From the NCBI GenBank assembly GCA_019636495.1, contig JAHBXL010000006.1, positions 62,001-126,000 on the forward strand: a stretch of DNA of 64,000 nucleotides, given 5' to 3'. The position numbers and the translations under genes are program-made. Of the stretch, positions 54,600 to 63,837 are shown piece by piece; position 1 is the first letter of the stretch, and each line of letters opens with the position of its first letter. A model generated the notes under the pieces. It was not told the origin of the DNA. It saw only the letters and a list, made by a program, of their open reading frames with translations, and did not search any database. The stretch comes from Phycisphaeraceae bacterium (GTDB taxonomy: Bacteria > Planctomycetota > Phycisphaerae > Phycisphaerales > UBA1924).

Positions 54600-56048
54600 T
54601 CAGTGGGCGAGTTTGGTCCCGGTGTTGCCCAGTCGCTGCTCGAACTGGGCCCGCTCGCGCTCGCGGACGCGCTGCTGCTGAGCCCGCTGGAACTCTTCGG
54701 TGTTGCGCTGCATCTCCTGCTCGCGCGCAAGGAACGGGTCGCGATTGATGTTTAGCACCCATCGACCGGCCGTTTGCGGCGGCAGCAGCAGCACCTGCAC
54801 TCCGGGCCTGCCCAGGAACGTCGAGTAGGCGTCCGACCACTCCGTATTGACGAGCACCAGCGAGTTGGACTGGAAGGCCTTGAGTTTCGCCGCGAACAGT
54901 TCCGCGTCCGACCGTGCGGCGGCGACCATCGTGGTGCGCTCCTGCCGCGCCTGGTCGAGGCGCGAGGTCACATCGCCCGAGATGCGGGGGTTCAGAACCG
55001 CGCCGTCGATCTCCACCGGCTCACCGAGCAGAAGTTTGTTGATGGCCGCGAACGTGCGCTCGGCCTCTGCCGTGTCGCCGCGGAGCAGTTCGACCTCGTA
55101 GCGGTCGATCTGGTCGATGATGACCGCCGCGGCGTCTCCCGCGGTCTTCTGCATGGCCTGCTGCCAGGCGCGTTCGGATTCCAGGACAGCGGCGCCCGCG
55201 TCGGATTCGGCGCTCTGCACGCGGTAGTAGTCGGGCATGACGCGCCGGGGCGGAAACTTCTGGGTCATGACCAGTTGCTGCACGCGCACGCCCGCGTTCA
55301 TGTCGTCCAGGGCTCGTTGCGTCAGGTCGCGGGCGCGTTGCTCGATCGTCCGGAACTGCTCCGGATTGCGGCCCTCGTCCGGGATGTTCCGCATCATCTC
55401 GTCGAGGGTCATGCTTGCCGCGGCGGTGACGATCGACCGGCGCGCGATGGCCAGCACGATCCGCGAAAGGTGCTCGGGATTGACGTTGCGTTCGCTGAAG
55501 TCGGGGCGCAGGTCGTCGCGTCGCCAGGAGATGGTCCATCGCGCATGGGCGATGCTGCCATCGGCGGTGATGAGTTGGCCGTTTGCGTTGGGATCGAGCG
55601 AATCGGAGCCGCCGCCGGCCAGGACAGTGGGCCCGTCCTTGTCGAGCGACTTCTGCTCGTTGTCGCTGAGGTTTGGGAAGAAGGTGATCTCGCTGGACTG
55701 CTCATCGACGCGGACCTTGACGATCTCGCCGATCGGCGGCGGCGCGCTGAACTGCGCGCCCGGCGCAAGGCTCGGCGACACGACGCGCCCGAACAGCAGG
55801 CGCATGCCGCGCTCCGACTCGCCGACCTTCTGCACGCCCGAGCCGAAGTAGAGCGCGACGAGCACGACGATCGAAGCGAGCAGCAGGCGGTAACTGATGC
55901 GCAGCGCATCGGCCAGCGACTTGGTCGCCGGGTCCATCATCGAGGCCAGTTCCGCCGCGGCGCTCGGGCCCGTTTCGTTCAGCCGGACCGAGGCGGTCTG
56001 GCGGCGCTCGCGGGTTGAGAGCGGATTGGTCCCGGGGTTCTGGCTCAT
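54600..56048 (-). CDS. SPFH/band-7 protein, HflK-like
   Basis: A 482-residue protein with an N-terminal cytoplasmic segment, one transmembrane helix (~55-75, LLASIVVLVALYFGSGVQKV) and a band-7/SPFH domain. ESERGMRLLFGRVVSPSLAP is the characteristic entry strand. QRALDDMNAGVRVQQLVMTQ and YRVQSAESDAGAAVLESERA fall in the HflK-type coiled helix. A C-terminal coiled coil (EQEMQRNTEEFQRAQQQRVR) closes it. In E. coli HflK/HflC cages modulate FtsH; no ftsH is adjacent here. ATG 56048 overlaps the HflC-like stop (ATGA). Confidence 0.82.
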   Translation of the reverse strand: MSQNPGTNPLSTRERRQTASVRLNETGPSAAAELASMMDPATKSLADALRISYRLLLASIVVLVALYFGSGVQKVGESERGMRLLFGRVVSPSLAPGAQFSAPPPIGEIVKVRVDEQSSEITFFPNLSDNEQKSLDKDGPTVLAGGGSDSLDPNANGQLITADGSIAHARWTISWRRDDLRPDFSERNVNPEHLSRIVLAIARRSIVTAAASMTLDEMMRNIPDEGRNPEQFRTIEQRARDLTQRALDDMNAGVRVQQLVMTQKFPPRRVMPDYYRVQSAESDAGAAVLESERAWQQAMQKTAGDAAAVIIDQIDRYEVELLRGDTAEAERTFAAINKLLLGEPVEIDGAVLNPRISGDVTSRLDQARQERTTMVAAARSDAELFAAKLKAFQSNSLVLVNTEWSDAYSTFLGRPGVQVLLLPPQTAGRWVLNINRDPFLAREQEMQRNTEEFQRAQQQRVRERERAQFEQRLGNTGTKLAH

Positions 56049-57163
56049 CGGGTCGGCTCCTGCGTGCCGGCGACGGGCACCGCCCGCTCGACCGGGTCGC
56101 GCGGCGTCGGACGGTGCGATGTCCCGTTCTGGAAGAGGCGTTCAAAGTCCGGAATGGGAACCGTGCCCTGCCGGAACGTCGATGGCGCATCGGGCCCCAG
56201 CAGTTCGAAGCCGGGCATGCTCGTGGGCAGCACGAGGGTTGTCTGCCGCCCGTAGACCTCGCGGTACATCTTCATGTTCTTCAGGAACACGGCCAACTCG
56301 GGGTTGGCGCTCATCTGCTGGATGTACGAAGCGACCTCGGCCTGCCCGCGGCTGCGCAGTTCGTTGGCCATGCGGTCGGCGAAGGCGAGGATGCGCTTGG
56401 CATCGTTCTCGGCACGGGAGCGGATGGCGTTGGCCTGGCTGGTTCCCTGGTTGGTGATCTCCTGGGCGACCTTCTTGCGGTTCTCGTTCATCCGCGCCAC
56501 GACGTTCTTGGTGTTCTCCTGCGGAAAGACGATCGACGACAACCCGACCGCGTGGGCCTTGATGCCGTAATCGGCCAGCGCGGCGCCGGCCTGATCGCCC
56601 CCGCCCGGACGCTGGAGCATCGCGAGCATGCGGGCCTCGAGTTCGGGCAGGCGGCTGCCGCGCTCGTCCGCGGCGAGCAGGTCGGTCAACCGGAAGGCGC
56701 TGACTTCGCCGAGCGAACTGCGGAGTTTGGACTTGATGCTGTTCTCGGCCTCGCGGTAGTGGTCGCGCGCCGAGTCGCCCGCGCCGGAGAAACTCTTGTA
56801 GAACTTCAGCGGGTCCTCCACGCTCCAGGCCACGTACGACGTCACCACCAGTTGCTTGGAGTCGAGCGTGGACTGCGTCTCGGGCGCGGACTCGACGAGC
56901 CGCGCACGGGTGTCGTAGGTGGTAACACGCTGGATGAAGGGCAGTTTGAATCCCAGGCCGGCGTCCCGGCGGACCGACGATTCGTCGGCCCGCCCGATCA
57001 TCGACACCACCGCCGCCTCGTTGAAGCGCACGGTGTACGTCACCATGAACGAGAGGAAGACCAGCACCACGATGCCGATGATGATGAAGCGTTGCAAGGC
57101 CGGTTCTCCTGGTGCGGGCGCCGCGGCGCGGGGTGCGCCGGCGCGGCCCGCGGTCGGGTTCAT
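56045..57163 (-). CDS. SPFH/band-7 protein, HflC-like
   Basis: A 372-residue protein. One transmembrane helix (~25-45, FIIIGIVVLVFLSFMVTYTV) is followed by the HflC-type band-7 domain. It has VRFNEAAVVSMIGRADESSV, DAGLGFKLPFIQRVTTYDTR, TLDSKQLVVTSYVAWSVEDP and FRLTDLLAADERGSRLPELE, then the helical ERV-like segment NKKVAQEITNQGTSQANAIR-type repeat and EVASYIQQMSANPELAVFLK. It overlaps the upstream SPFH gene by four bases and the downstream one by four, so all three SPFH genes are translationally coupled. Confidence 0.85.
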   Translation of the reverse strand: MNPTAGRAGAPRAAAPAPGEPALQRFIIIGIVVLVFLSFMVTYTVRFNEAAVVSMIGRADESSVRRDAGLGFKLPFIQRVTTYDTRARLVESAPETQSTLDSKQLVVTSYVAWSVEDPLKFYKSFSGAGDSARDHYREAENSIKSKLRSSLGEVSAFRLTDLLAADERGSRLPELEARMLAMLQRPGGGDQAGAALADYGIKAHAVGLSSIVFPQENTKNVVARMNENRKKVAQEITNQGTSQANAIRSRAENDAKRILAFADRMANELRSRGQAEVASYIQQMSANPELAVFLKNMKMYREVYGRQTTLVLPTSMPGFELLGPDAPSTFRQGTVPIPDFERLFQNGTSHRPTPRDPVERAVPVAGTQEPTR

Positions 57164-59160
57164 TCCTGCGGTTGCCGCGGCTGCTCGAACAGGTTGCCCC
57201 CGAGCGCGGAGTCCTCGAGGTTGACGCGCACTTCCACGCCGTCGCCGCGGACGAAGTACACGCGCTTGTCCTTGATCAGATCGCGGATGGTGTCGAAGTA
57301 CCTGGTTGCGCCGTAGATCCGCGGGGCGGCGCGGTACATCGCCAGTTCCCCGGCGAAGGCCTCGGCCTCGGCCCGCGCGGTCATGTGCTGCTGCCAGCGC
57401 TCGGCCCGCGCCTCCTGCAGACGCACCGCCGCCTGGCCGCCGGCCTTGGAGATCAGGTCGGAGATCTCGGCTTCGAGTTCGGCTCGCCGCGCGGCATCGC
57501 GCTCCGGCTCGGCCTCGTTGATCAGCGCCACCAGCCGCTCGGCCGTCGACAGGCTGCCCGCAGCGTTGATCAGCATCTCCGCCGCCTCGCGTCGGCCCAT
57601 GTCGATCAGCGCCTCGCGCTCCTGGTTCGCGCCGACGTACTTCTCATACTCCTCGGCCGTCTCGCGCGGCGGGTGCACGCCCTCGATCCCCACAAACAAC
57701 ACGCCCACGCCCGATTCCAGTTCGGCCAGACGCGCGCTGATTCGCCGGTAAAGTTCCGCCGCGGCGGCAGACCGACCGCGCCCCAGAACGTCGTCCACGT
57801 TCATCGACGCCATGTACCGCAGCACGACCCGCTGCGCCTCGGCGCGAATCAGGTGCTCCCGCGCCTCGGCCGCGGCGAACCGGTGGAACTTGATCACGTC
57901 ATCGACCCGGTAGTACAGCGGGATCTCCGCCGCGACCAGCGAGTAGTCGCCGCTGGCGACGCCCGCGGTGCGCTCCAGCGCGGCCGGCTGCACGAGGAAG
58001 AAACTCTCGGCGGACTTGTGGTCGTTGGTCCAGAGGATCGCGCCGGAGATCGTCGGCGACTCGCCGGCGACGTTCACGCGGCGCACTCGCTCGGTGTCGA
58101 AGCGCTCGATGCGCTCTAGCGGCCAGGGGAGTTTGAGGTATGGGCCCGGCGGGAGCGGCTGCTCGCTGACCATGCTCCCCAGCCGCAGTCGCACGCCCTG
58201 CTCGTTGGGCTGTACCACGCCCACCATCGTCATCAGCCACAGCACCGCCACGCCGACGACCAGCAGCGCGGTCAGCGAGCGCGACAGCAACTGGTAGAAC
58301 CAACTCCCCGTCACGTCGAACCCGAACTGGTAGTTCAACGCGCCGCCGATCGACTCGGCGATGCGGTCCGGCGCGGCGACAAACGACAGCACCCGCGAGT
58401 CCATCGCCGGGCGCGGCACCTCGCCGGGGCGGCGCGGGCGATAGATGCCCAGCAGGAAGTTCAGCACCACCTCGATCGACAGCGCGATCATCAGCGCCGG
58501 GAGCACCGCCTGCAGATAGCGGCTCCCCGCGTCGGGGCCCATGTAATCGATGAACTGCGTGACGGCGATCGCCAGCCCGACCAGCGCAGCGCCGACCGCC
58601 TGCGCCGCGCCGCCTCGCAGATTCGCCCACACCGCCTGCTTGGCCATGCCCGAGACGTACCGCGCGAACATGAAGCCGACGAACGCCAGCGCGATCCCGA
58701 TGGAGATCGGCCACCCGTGCTCGGTCATGGGGCGGAACGCGTCGTGGTCGATGAGCGCCTCGCCGGAACGGAACCGCCAGATGCCGATCCCGGCCAGCGA
58801 CGCCGCGTACAGCAGGCTCACCATCGGCAGCAGGACGCGGTGCATGCCGGCCAGCCGTTTGGCGGCGATGCGCAGGTCGTCGGCTCCCTCACCGAACGCC
58901 GAAAGAGCACGGCCACCCTGCTGGGCGATGACCTCGGCCTCCAACGCTTCGATCCGCTCGCGCCGGTGCTGGTCGAAGACAATGGCCAGACACAGCCACA
59001 CCACGCCCCCAAGCAGGATGAACATCGCGCCCGTCACGCCCGAGTGGTTGTGTGACAGCACGCTGTTGATCAGCAGCGTCAAGCCCATGGCCAACTGCAG
59101 GACCAGGCCCAGCAGGCACACGCTCGCGGCACGTCTGAAACTCTGGTAGTCGGCCTTCAT
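57160..59160 (-). CDS. Polytopic SPFH/band-7 membrane protein
   Basis: A 666-residue protein. Unlike HflK/C it has about seven N-terminal transmembrane helices (~14-34, 41-62, 110-128, 151-170, 185-205, 218-240, 295-315). A band-7 domain begins near 316 (VQPNEQGVRLRLGSMVSEQP) and continues with RVRRVNVAGESPTISGAILW, YSLVAAEIPLYYRVDDVIKF and LRYMASMNVDDVLGRGRSAA. A coiled-coil stretch (RRAELEAEISDLISKAGGQA) and VNLEDSALGGNLF close it. The start is ATG 59160, preceded by GAGGAG. First gene of the operon; about 460 bases separate it from a divergent permease. Confidence 0.78.
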   Translation of the reverse strand: MKADYQSFRRAASVCLLGLVLQLAMGLTLLINSVLSHNHSGVTGAMFILLGGVVWLCLAIVFDQHRRERIEALEAEVIAQQGGRALSAFGEGADDLRIAAKRLAGMHRVLLPMVSLLYAASLAGIGIWRFRSGEALIDHDAFRPMTEHGWPISIGIALAFVGFMFARYVSGMAKQAVWANLRGGAAQAVGAALVGLAIAVTQFIDYMGPDAGSRYLQAVLPALMIALSIEVVLNFLLGIYRPRRPGEVPRPAMDSRVLSFVAAPDRIAESIGGALNYQFGFDVTGSWFYQLLSRSLTALLVVGVAVLWLMTMVGVVQPNEQGVRLRLGSMVSEQPLPPGPYLKLPWPLERIERFDTERVRRVNVAGESPTISGAILWTNDHKSAESFFLVQPAALERTAGVASGDYSLVAAEIPLYYRVDDVIKFHRFAAAEAREHLIRAEAQRVVLRYMASMNVDDVLGRGRSAAAAELYRRISARLAELESGVGVLFVGIEGVHPPRETAEEYEKYVGANQEREALIDMGRREAAEMLINAAGSLSTAERLVALINEAEPERDAARRAELEAEISDLISKAGGQAAVRLQEARAERWQQHMTARAEAEAFAGELAMYRAAPRIYGATRYFDTIRDLIKDKRVYFVRGDGVEVRVNLEDSALGGNLFEQPRQPQE

Positions 59161-59622
59161 CGGCTCCTCAGGTGGGTTGAACCAATGACGCGGGAAGGGC
59201 CGCCGGCACTCGTCGCGGCGGGGGCAGATTGTGACCGGGAACACCCGGCCTGTCCACAGACACCCGGCACAACGTTCGCTCGCCGGGCTCACCACCGCGG
59301 CGACGCGCCGTCGCGTCGGGCTCCCCGCCGCCCCCGTCCCGGATTCGCCCCTCTCTCTCCGCCGACAGAACGCCGATCGGGGGCATAGATTAGCCTCCCG
59401 GACGGGCCGGTGCGCGAACCGCGCGGCCCGCCGGTACGTTGATGTACGATCAGGTTGCCCCTATGTTCGTTCCCGCGGCGGGACTTTCTGCACCCGCGCA
59501 TCGCTTTGCAGCCGGGCCGGACATCCCCGGCTTGCCATGCCCCCGTTCGACCTTTTCCCCGCCCGCGGGTCCCGCGCGATTGACCTCCGCCTCCCGCACG
59601 CCTTCGGCAAACCCCACGACGC
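59161..59622. other. Divergent intergenic region of the SPFH/ABC locus
   Basis: About 460 bases between the polytopic SPFH gene and the second permease. No protein-like ORF. A plausible but weak promoter pattern for the plus side (TTGATG then CTATGT near 59439-59465) is not convincing. Short G/C inverted repeats are frequent, as elsewhere. Shared control of the two flanking transcription units is possible. Confidence 0.45.
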
Positions 59623-60984
59623 ATGTTCTCGCAACTGCTCACCATCGCGCGGAACACGTTCGTCGAGAGCGTGCGTCAACCGATCTACTTCATCATCATC
59701 GCGCTCTGCGGCCTGTGCCAGATGTTCACCACCTGGTCGGCCGGGTTCACCATGGGCATGACCGAATCGTCGGAGGTCTCCGGCGACAACAAGATGCTGC
59801 TGGATGTCGGGCTGGCGACGATCTTCGTCTGCGGCCTGCTTCTCGCGGCGTTCCTTGCCACGGCGGTGATCAGCCGCGAGATCGACAATAAGACGGTTCT
59901 GACGGTCGTGAGCAAGCCGGTTTCCAGGGTCACGGTGGTGCTCGGCAAGTACCTCGGCGTCGCCGCGGCGATCGTCATCGCCAGCCTGACCATGAGCCTG
60001 TTCCTGTTCGTCGCGCTGCGGCACGAGGTGATGTCCACCGCCGCGGACGACCTTGACGGGCCCGTGATCCTGTTCACCGGTCTGGCCGTGGCAATCGCGA
60101 TCGGGGCGGCGATCTGGTGCAACATTTTCTACGGCTGGGTGTTCCCGCAGACCGCGACCATGCTGTTGTTTCCTCTCATGGGTCTGGCCTATGTCGGCGT
60201 GTTACTGGTCTCGAAACGGTGGCACCTTCAACCGCCGTCGGTGGACTTCAAGCCCCAGATCTTCACGGCGACGATGTGCATCGTCATGGCGCACCTGGTG
60301 CTGACGGCGCTGGCAACAGCGGCCTCGGCCCGGCTGGGGCAGGTCATGACGCTGGTGGTGTGCTGCGGCGCGTTCCTGCTTGGATTTCTGTCCAATCACT
60401 TCCTCGGCGCCAAGGCGGTGGATAATCGCTTTGTGTCGCGCATCCGCGACGCCGAGCCGGAACTGGTCGGGCACCGGCAGTTCGACCGGAACGGGGATGT
60501 GTACCGCGTGCGGCTGGAATACGACCCCCGCGTGGTGATCAACGCCGGTTCGCCGATCTACTTCGGGCCCAATCCCAACGGCATGGGCATGTCGGTTCCG
60601 ACCTTCGAGCCTTTCGATGGTCGGGTAACGGAACTCTCTGAACTCTCGGATCGATCCCGGCCTCCCGCGGTCGTGGTCAAGAGCGCGGATCCGGCTGAAC
60701 GACTGCTCATCATCCAGCGGGTCGGTGCCGATCGGCCGCTCGTCCGACGTCCACCACAACCGGGTGATTACATTTTCCTAACGCCCACACGGATCAATCC
60801 GCCGGCCTTGGTCGTATGGTCAATAGTACCGAATGTGCAGTATTTCTGGCTGCTGGACGCGATAAATCAGAATCAGTTGATCCCGGCATCGCACATCGCG
60901 CTTGTGGCAATGTACGGAACGACTCAGATCGGGGTTTTCCTGTGTCTGGCGGTCGTGCTGTTCCAGAGGCGTGAAGTCGGGTAA
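59623..60984 (+). CDS. Second ABC-2-type transporter permease
   Basis: A 453-residue protein. Six N-terminal helices include PIYFIIIALCGLCQMFTTWS, VGLATIFVCGLLLAAFLATA and MTLVVCCGAFLLGFLSNHFL, with the coupling region ISREIDNKTVLTVVSKPVSR. It continues into a ~150-residue soluble domain (ERLLIIQRVGADRPLVRRPP) and a final helix (VAMYGTTQIGVFLCLAVVLF). It has no adjacent ATPase. The one on the opposite strand at 53327-54577 is the nearest candidate partner, an inference. Residues 300-420 probably lie outside the membrane. The start is ATG 59623. Confidence 0.78.
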   Translation: MFSQLLTIARNTFVESVRQPIYFIIIALCGLCQMFTTWSAGFTMGMTESSEVSGDNKMLLDVGLATIFVCGLLLAAFLATAVISREIDNKTVLTVVSKPVSRVTVVLGKYLGVAAAIVIASLTMSLFLFVALRHEVMSTAADDLDGPVILFTGLAVAIAIGAAIWCNIFYGWVFPQTATMLLFPLMGLAYVGVLLVSKRWHLQPPSVDFKPQIFTATMCIVMAHLVLTALATAASARLGQVMTLVVCCGAFLLGFLSNHFLGAKAVDNRFVSRIRDAEPELVGHRQFDRNGDVYRVRLEYDPRVVINAGSPIYFGPNPNGMGMSVPTFEPFDGRVTELSELSDRSRPPAVVVKSADPAERLLIIQRVGADRPLVRRPPQPGDYIFLTPTRINPPALVVWSIVPNVQYFWLLDAINQNQLIPASHIALVAMYGTTQIGVFLCLAVVLFQRREVG

Positions 60985-61032
60985 TCTAGACCGAGGAACG
61001 TGCAAGGGCGGACGCCCGGGAGGACATCAGGC

Positions 61033-61344
61033 ATGGCCAGAACATCAATCGAGGGCTCGGTCGCGAAGCCTGCGCCCAAAAAGTCGACGGCCGGCAAGGG
61101 CGGGAAACTGGAACAGGCCCAGATCATCAAACTTTCGGTATCCGTCGGCGTGATCGTCCTGGTGTCGGTGTGGCTGCTGTTCAGCATGGAGATCATTTCC
61201 TTTGGCGGCGGGACCAGCGAGCCTGAGGTCACGTCCGAGGAACAGCGCGCTCTCGACGAGCAGATCGCCCGCGATGCGGAGATGCGCGCCCGAGCCGAGC
61301 GCGACCCGACCGCGCCGCGGCCGCCTCCGGTCGGTTCGCAGTAA
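61033..61344 (+). CDS. Small single-pass membrane protein
   Basis: A 103-residue protein. A Lys-rich N-terminus (KPAPKKSTAGKGGKLEQAQI) precedes one transmembrane helix (~38-58, SVSVGVIVLVSVWLLFSMEI). The acidic and Arg-rich C-terminal part (EEQRALDEQIARDAEMRARA) is predicted helical, ending in a Pro-rich stretch. No homology family was recognised. It follows the permease by 48 bases on the same strand and might be its accessory subunit, which is inference. Confidence 0.6.
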   Translation: MARTSIEGSVAKPAPKKSTAGKGGKLEQAQIIKLSVSVGVIVLVSVWLLFSMEIISFGGGTSEPEVTSEEQRALDEQIARDAEMRARAERDPTAPRPPPVGSQ

Positions 61345-61575
61345 GCCCGTGCAACCTGATGGCCCGGCCTCATGACCCCGCGGTCGCATGCCCCGATCGG
61401 GCGCGATAACCGCGTTGCTGTCAACCTGCGCTGACCATGCGGCCGGTACCAGATGCGGCACGCCGGAAATCTGTGCGACCGGGGTTCGCACTCAACTCCG
61501 CTTGATCCGGTGTCGATGGCGGGCGCGACGATTCCGCCCACGGTCCAAGACCATTGACCGAACCAAGGAGGCGAT

Positions 61576-62034
61576 GTGAGCAGCACGCCCGTACCTACGC
61601 ACGGCCCCGCCAGACTCGTTGTCGCCGACGACGAGACCCACATCCGCCTGGTGGTCGCGGAGAAGTTCCGCGCTGCGGGCCACATCGTGTTCGAGGCCCG
61701 AGACGGCGAGGAAGCGCTCGACCTGGTCCGCGAGCATCGTCCCGACGCGATCATCACCGACCTGCAGATGCCCTACATGAGCGGTCTGGAACTCTGCGAG
61801 CGCCTTGCACAGGACGCCGCGGCGGAAAACCGGACGCCCACGCCGACTGTTCTGCTGACCGCGCGCGGGCACATCCTTGAGCCGGAGCAGTTGCTGCGCA
61901 CGGGCATCCGACGCGTGATCGGCAAGCCTTTCGGCGTGCGCGATCTGCTGGAGTATGTGCAGACGCACCTGCTTGCAGCACCGGTGTCCAAGCCCGATCC
62001 GGCCGACAGCAAGGTGGAGTGCCGCGCCGCATGA
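61576..62034 (+). CDS. Single-domain response-regulator receiver protein
   Basis: A 152-residue CheY-like receiver. The acidic pair is LVVADDETHIRLVV (Asp18/19), the phosphoacceptor AIITDLQMPYMSGLEL (Asp62), the Thr LLTARGHI (Thr95), and the Lys RVIGKPFGVRDLLE (Lys117). A ~25-residue tail follows. The start is GTG 61576, with AAGGAGG ending four bases upstream. The stop overlaps the start of the HD-GYP gene (ATGA). That coupling suggests it regulates or is controlled with the phosphodiesterase; no histidine kinase is near. Confidence 0.88.
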   Translation: MSSTPVPTHGPARLVVADDETHIRLVVAEKFRAAGHIVFEARDGEEALDLVREHRPDAIITDLQMPYMSGLELCERLAQDAAAENRTPTPTVLLTARGHILEPEQLLRTGIRRVIGKPFGVRDLLEYVQTHLLAAPVSKPDPADSKVECRAA

Positions 62035-63686
62035 GCACGCAACCGACCACGCCCGCCTCCCCCATCGCGATCAGGGACGCACACGCGCCCTCGATCCACG
62101 CGCTGCGCGAGCGGTGCATGGGCCTTGGGCTGGCGACGTGGCGCTGCGACAACCTGGGCGCGATCCTGGCCGAGCCGCTGGACACCGGCCCCGTGGGGCT
62201 GCTGCTCGGCTCCTCGACGATCACGAAACTGGTGCGCGATGCCGCCCGCAAATGGGGCGAGGGCTCGCGGGACCGCGCGCCGGGAGTCGAGGAACTCTTC
62301 CCGGGGTGCTGGGCCATCCCGCTCACCGAACAGCGACGGCGCGAGCGCGTCGGGTTCATCGTTGCGCTGGCCTTCGGCGAACGCGCCCTGGGCGAGGAGT
62401 TCTTCCTCGCCGCGTGCCGCGCAGCGCACCTCGATGCCCAGGCCACGCGCAGGAGCCTGCTGCCGCGAGCGCGGTACGACGCCGCCTCCGCCGCGGCTCT
62501 GCGCGACGCCCTGCTCTGGATGGGCGGCGACCTGAACCGCATCGAGGAGCACACCAAGACGGTGTCGGGATTCACGCGGCAGTTGACCGACTGCTTCGAG
62601 ACCATCGATCTGCTCTACACGCTGGGCCGTTCGATGAACGACCTGACCCAGCCGTCGCAGTTCATCCACCGGATGTGCGAGCGGCTGCGCTCCACGCTGC
62701 CGTTCACCTGGATCGCGGCGACCTTCAACCACCGGGCCGACGTGTCCGGGCCGGTTGCCGGACGGTTCTTCGCCAGCGGCGACGTTGATCTGGACAGCGA
62801 CGCGCTGGCCTTGGCCAGTTCGAACGTGCCCGAGGATCATGACCCCCACGTGCCCCTGATCCTGACCGAGATCGGCGGGAAGCCCATCCCGGGGTCGGGG
62901 CAAGTGCTGGTGCAGCCTATCTGGCGCGGCAGCCAGCAGGCCGGCGCGCTGCTCGCCGGCGACAAGCACGGCGACGACCCGCAGGTCAGCAGTTACGACA
63001 TCCAGTTGCTGGAGGCCGCCAGCGGCTACGTCGGCGCGTACCTCGACAACGCCGTGCTCTATGCCGACCAGCAGGCGCTCTTCCTGGGCACGCTCGAAGC
63101 GCTCACCGCCTCGATCGACGCAAAGGACCGCTATACCTGCGGCCACTCCCGGCGCGTCGCGCACCTCTCGCACCGATTGGCGCTGGCCATCGGCATGAGC
63201 GACGAGGACGCCGACCGCGTCCGGATCGCCGGCCTGGTACACGACGTCGGCAAGATCGGCGTGCCCGAGGCGGTCCTGACCAAGACCGGCCGACTGACCG
63301 ACGAGGAGTTCGAGGCCATCAAGCAGCACCCGGAGATCGGCCACCGCATCCTGAAAGACATCCCGCTGCTGGCCGACGTGCTGCCGGGCGTGCTGCACCA
63401 CCACGAGCGCTTCGACGGCAAGGGGTACCCGCACGGCCTTGCCGGAGACTCCATCCCCGTCATGGCCCGAATCATCGCACTGGCCGACACCTTCGACGCG
63501 ATGAGTTCCAGCCGTTCGTATCGGGCGGCCATGCCGCGGGCGCAGGTGCTCGCCGAGGTCGCCCGCTGTGCCGGGGTGCAGTTCGATGCCGATCTTGCCC
63601 GGCGGTTTGTCGAACTGGATTTCTCCGAGTACGACCACATGGTCCTCGAGGATGTCTCGGCGGGCGTCCGTCGGGCCGCGGCCTGA
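62031..63686 (+). CDS. GAF and HD-GYP domain phosphodiesterase
   Basis: A 551-residue protein. An N-terminal region (~1-190) of unclear fold precedes a GAF-like domain (~195-345, IDLLYTLGRSMNDLTQPSQF; LLEAASGYVGAYLDNAVLYA). A C-terminal HD-GYP domain follows (TASIDAKDRYTCGHSRRVAH; VRIAGLVHDVGKIGVPEAVL with HD; HHHERFDGKGYPHGLAGDSI with HHExxxGxGYP). The latter motif set is that of active c-di-GMP phosphodiesterases. The neighbouring receiver protein suggests two-component input. ATG 62031. Confidence 0.92.
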   Translation: MSTQPTTPASPIAIRDAHAPSIHALRERCMGLGLATWRCDNLGAILAEPLDTGPVGLLLGSSTITKLVRDAARKWGEGSRDRAPGVEELFPGCWAIPLTEQRRRERVGFIVALAFGERALGEEFFLAACRAAHLDAQATRRSLLPRARYDAASAAALRDALLWMGGDLNRIEEHTKTVSGFTRQLTDCFETIDLLYTLGRSMNDLTQPSQFIHRMCERLRSTLPFTWIAATFNHRADVSGPVAGRFFASGDVDLDSDALALASSNVPEDHDPHVPLILTEIGGKPIPGSGQVLVQPIWRGSQQAGALLAGDKHGDDPQVSSYDIQLLEAASGYVGAYLDNAVLYADQQALFLGTLEALTASIDAKDRYTCGHSRRVAHLSHRLALAIGMSDEDADRVRIAGLVHDVGKIGVPEAVLTKTGRLTDEEFEAIKQHPEIGHRILKDIPLLADVLPGVLHHHERFDGKGYPHGLAGDSIPVMARIIALADTFDAMSSSRSYRAAMPRAQVLAEVARCAGVQFDADLARRFVELDFSEYDHMVLEDVSAGVRRAAA

Positions 63687-63727
63687 AGCGTCGTCACTTT
63701 CGGCAGAATCTGCGCACAACCGAACGC

Positions 63728-63837
63728 GGACCGTCTATCGGGCCAAACCCGAGAAGTGTGCCATTCCGGGCCCTGCCGACCCCGGAAGGATCGAACCGGG
63801 GGGTGGTGGCACGCGAATGGGCTCTCCGGTAGACTCC
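63728..63837 (+). ncRNA. Candidate structured RNA of unknown type
   Basis: Between the HD-GYP stop and the next start, several inverted segments nest. GGA/GTCTA (63728-63737) pairs with TAGAC/TCC (63830-63837). TCGGG/CCCGA forms a local hairpin (63738-63752). GTGTGCCA (63756-63763) pairs with TGGCACGC (63807-63814), with one wobble. TTCCGGG/CCCGGAA forms another (63764-63787). Together they suggest a branched ~110-nucleotide fold. It is not a match to SRP RNA, tmRNA or RNase P that I can see. In GC-rich DNA chance pairing is common, so this is tentative. Strand unproven. Confidence 0.3.

Noticed and set aside
61345-61575. Sigma-54 promoter ahead of the receiver gene
   Set aside because: No TGGC-N8-TTGC pattern at correct spacing was found in the 230-base gap.
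63728-63837. SRP (4.5S) RNA
   Set aside because: It contains CCGGAAGG like the SRP tetraloop, but the conserved AGCAG/CAGG symmetric-loop partners are missing on both strands of the helix.
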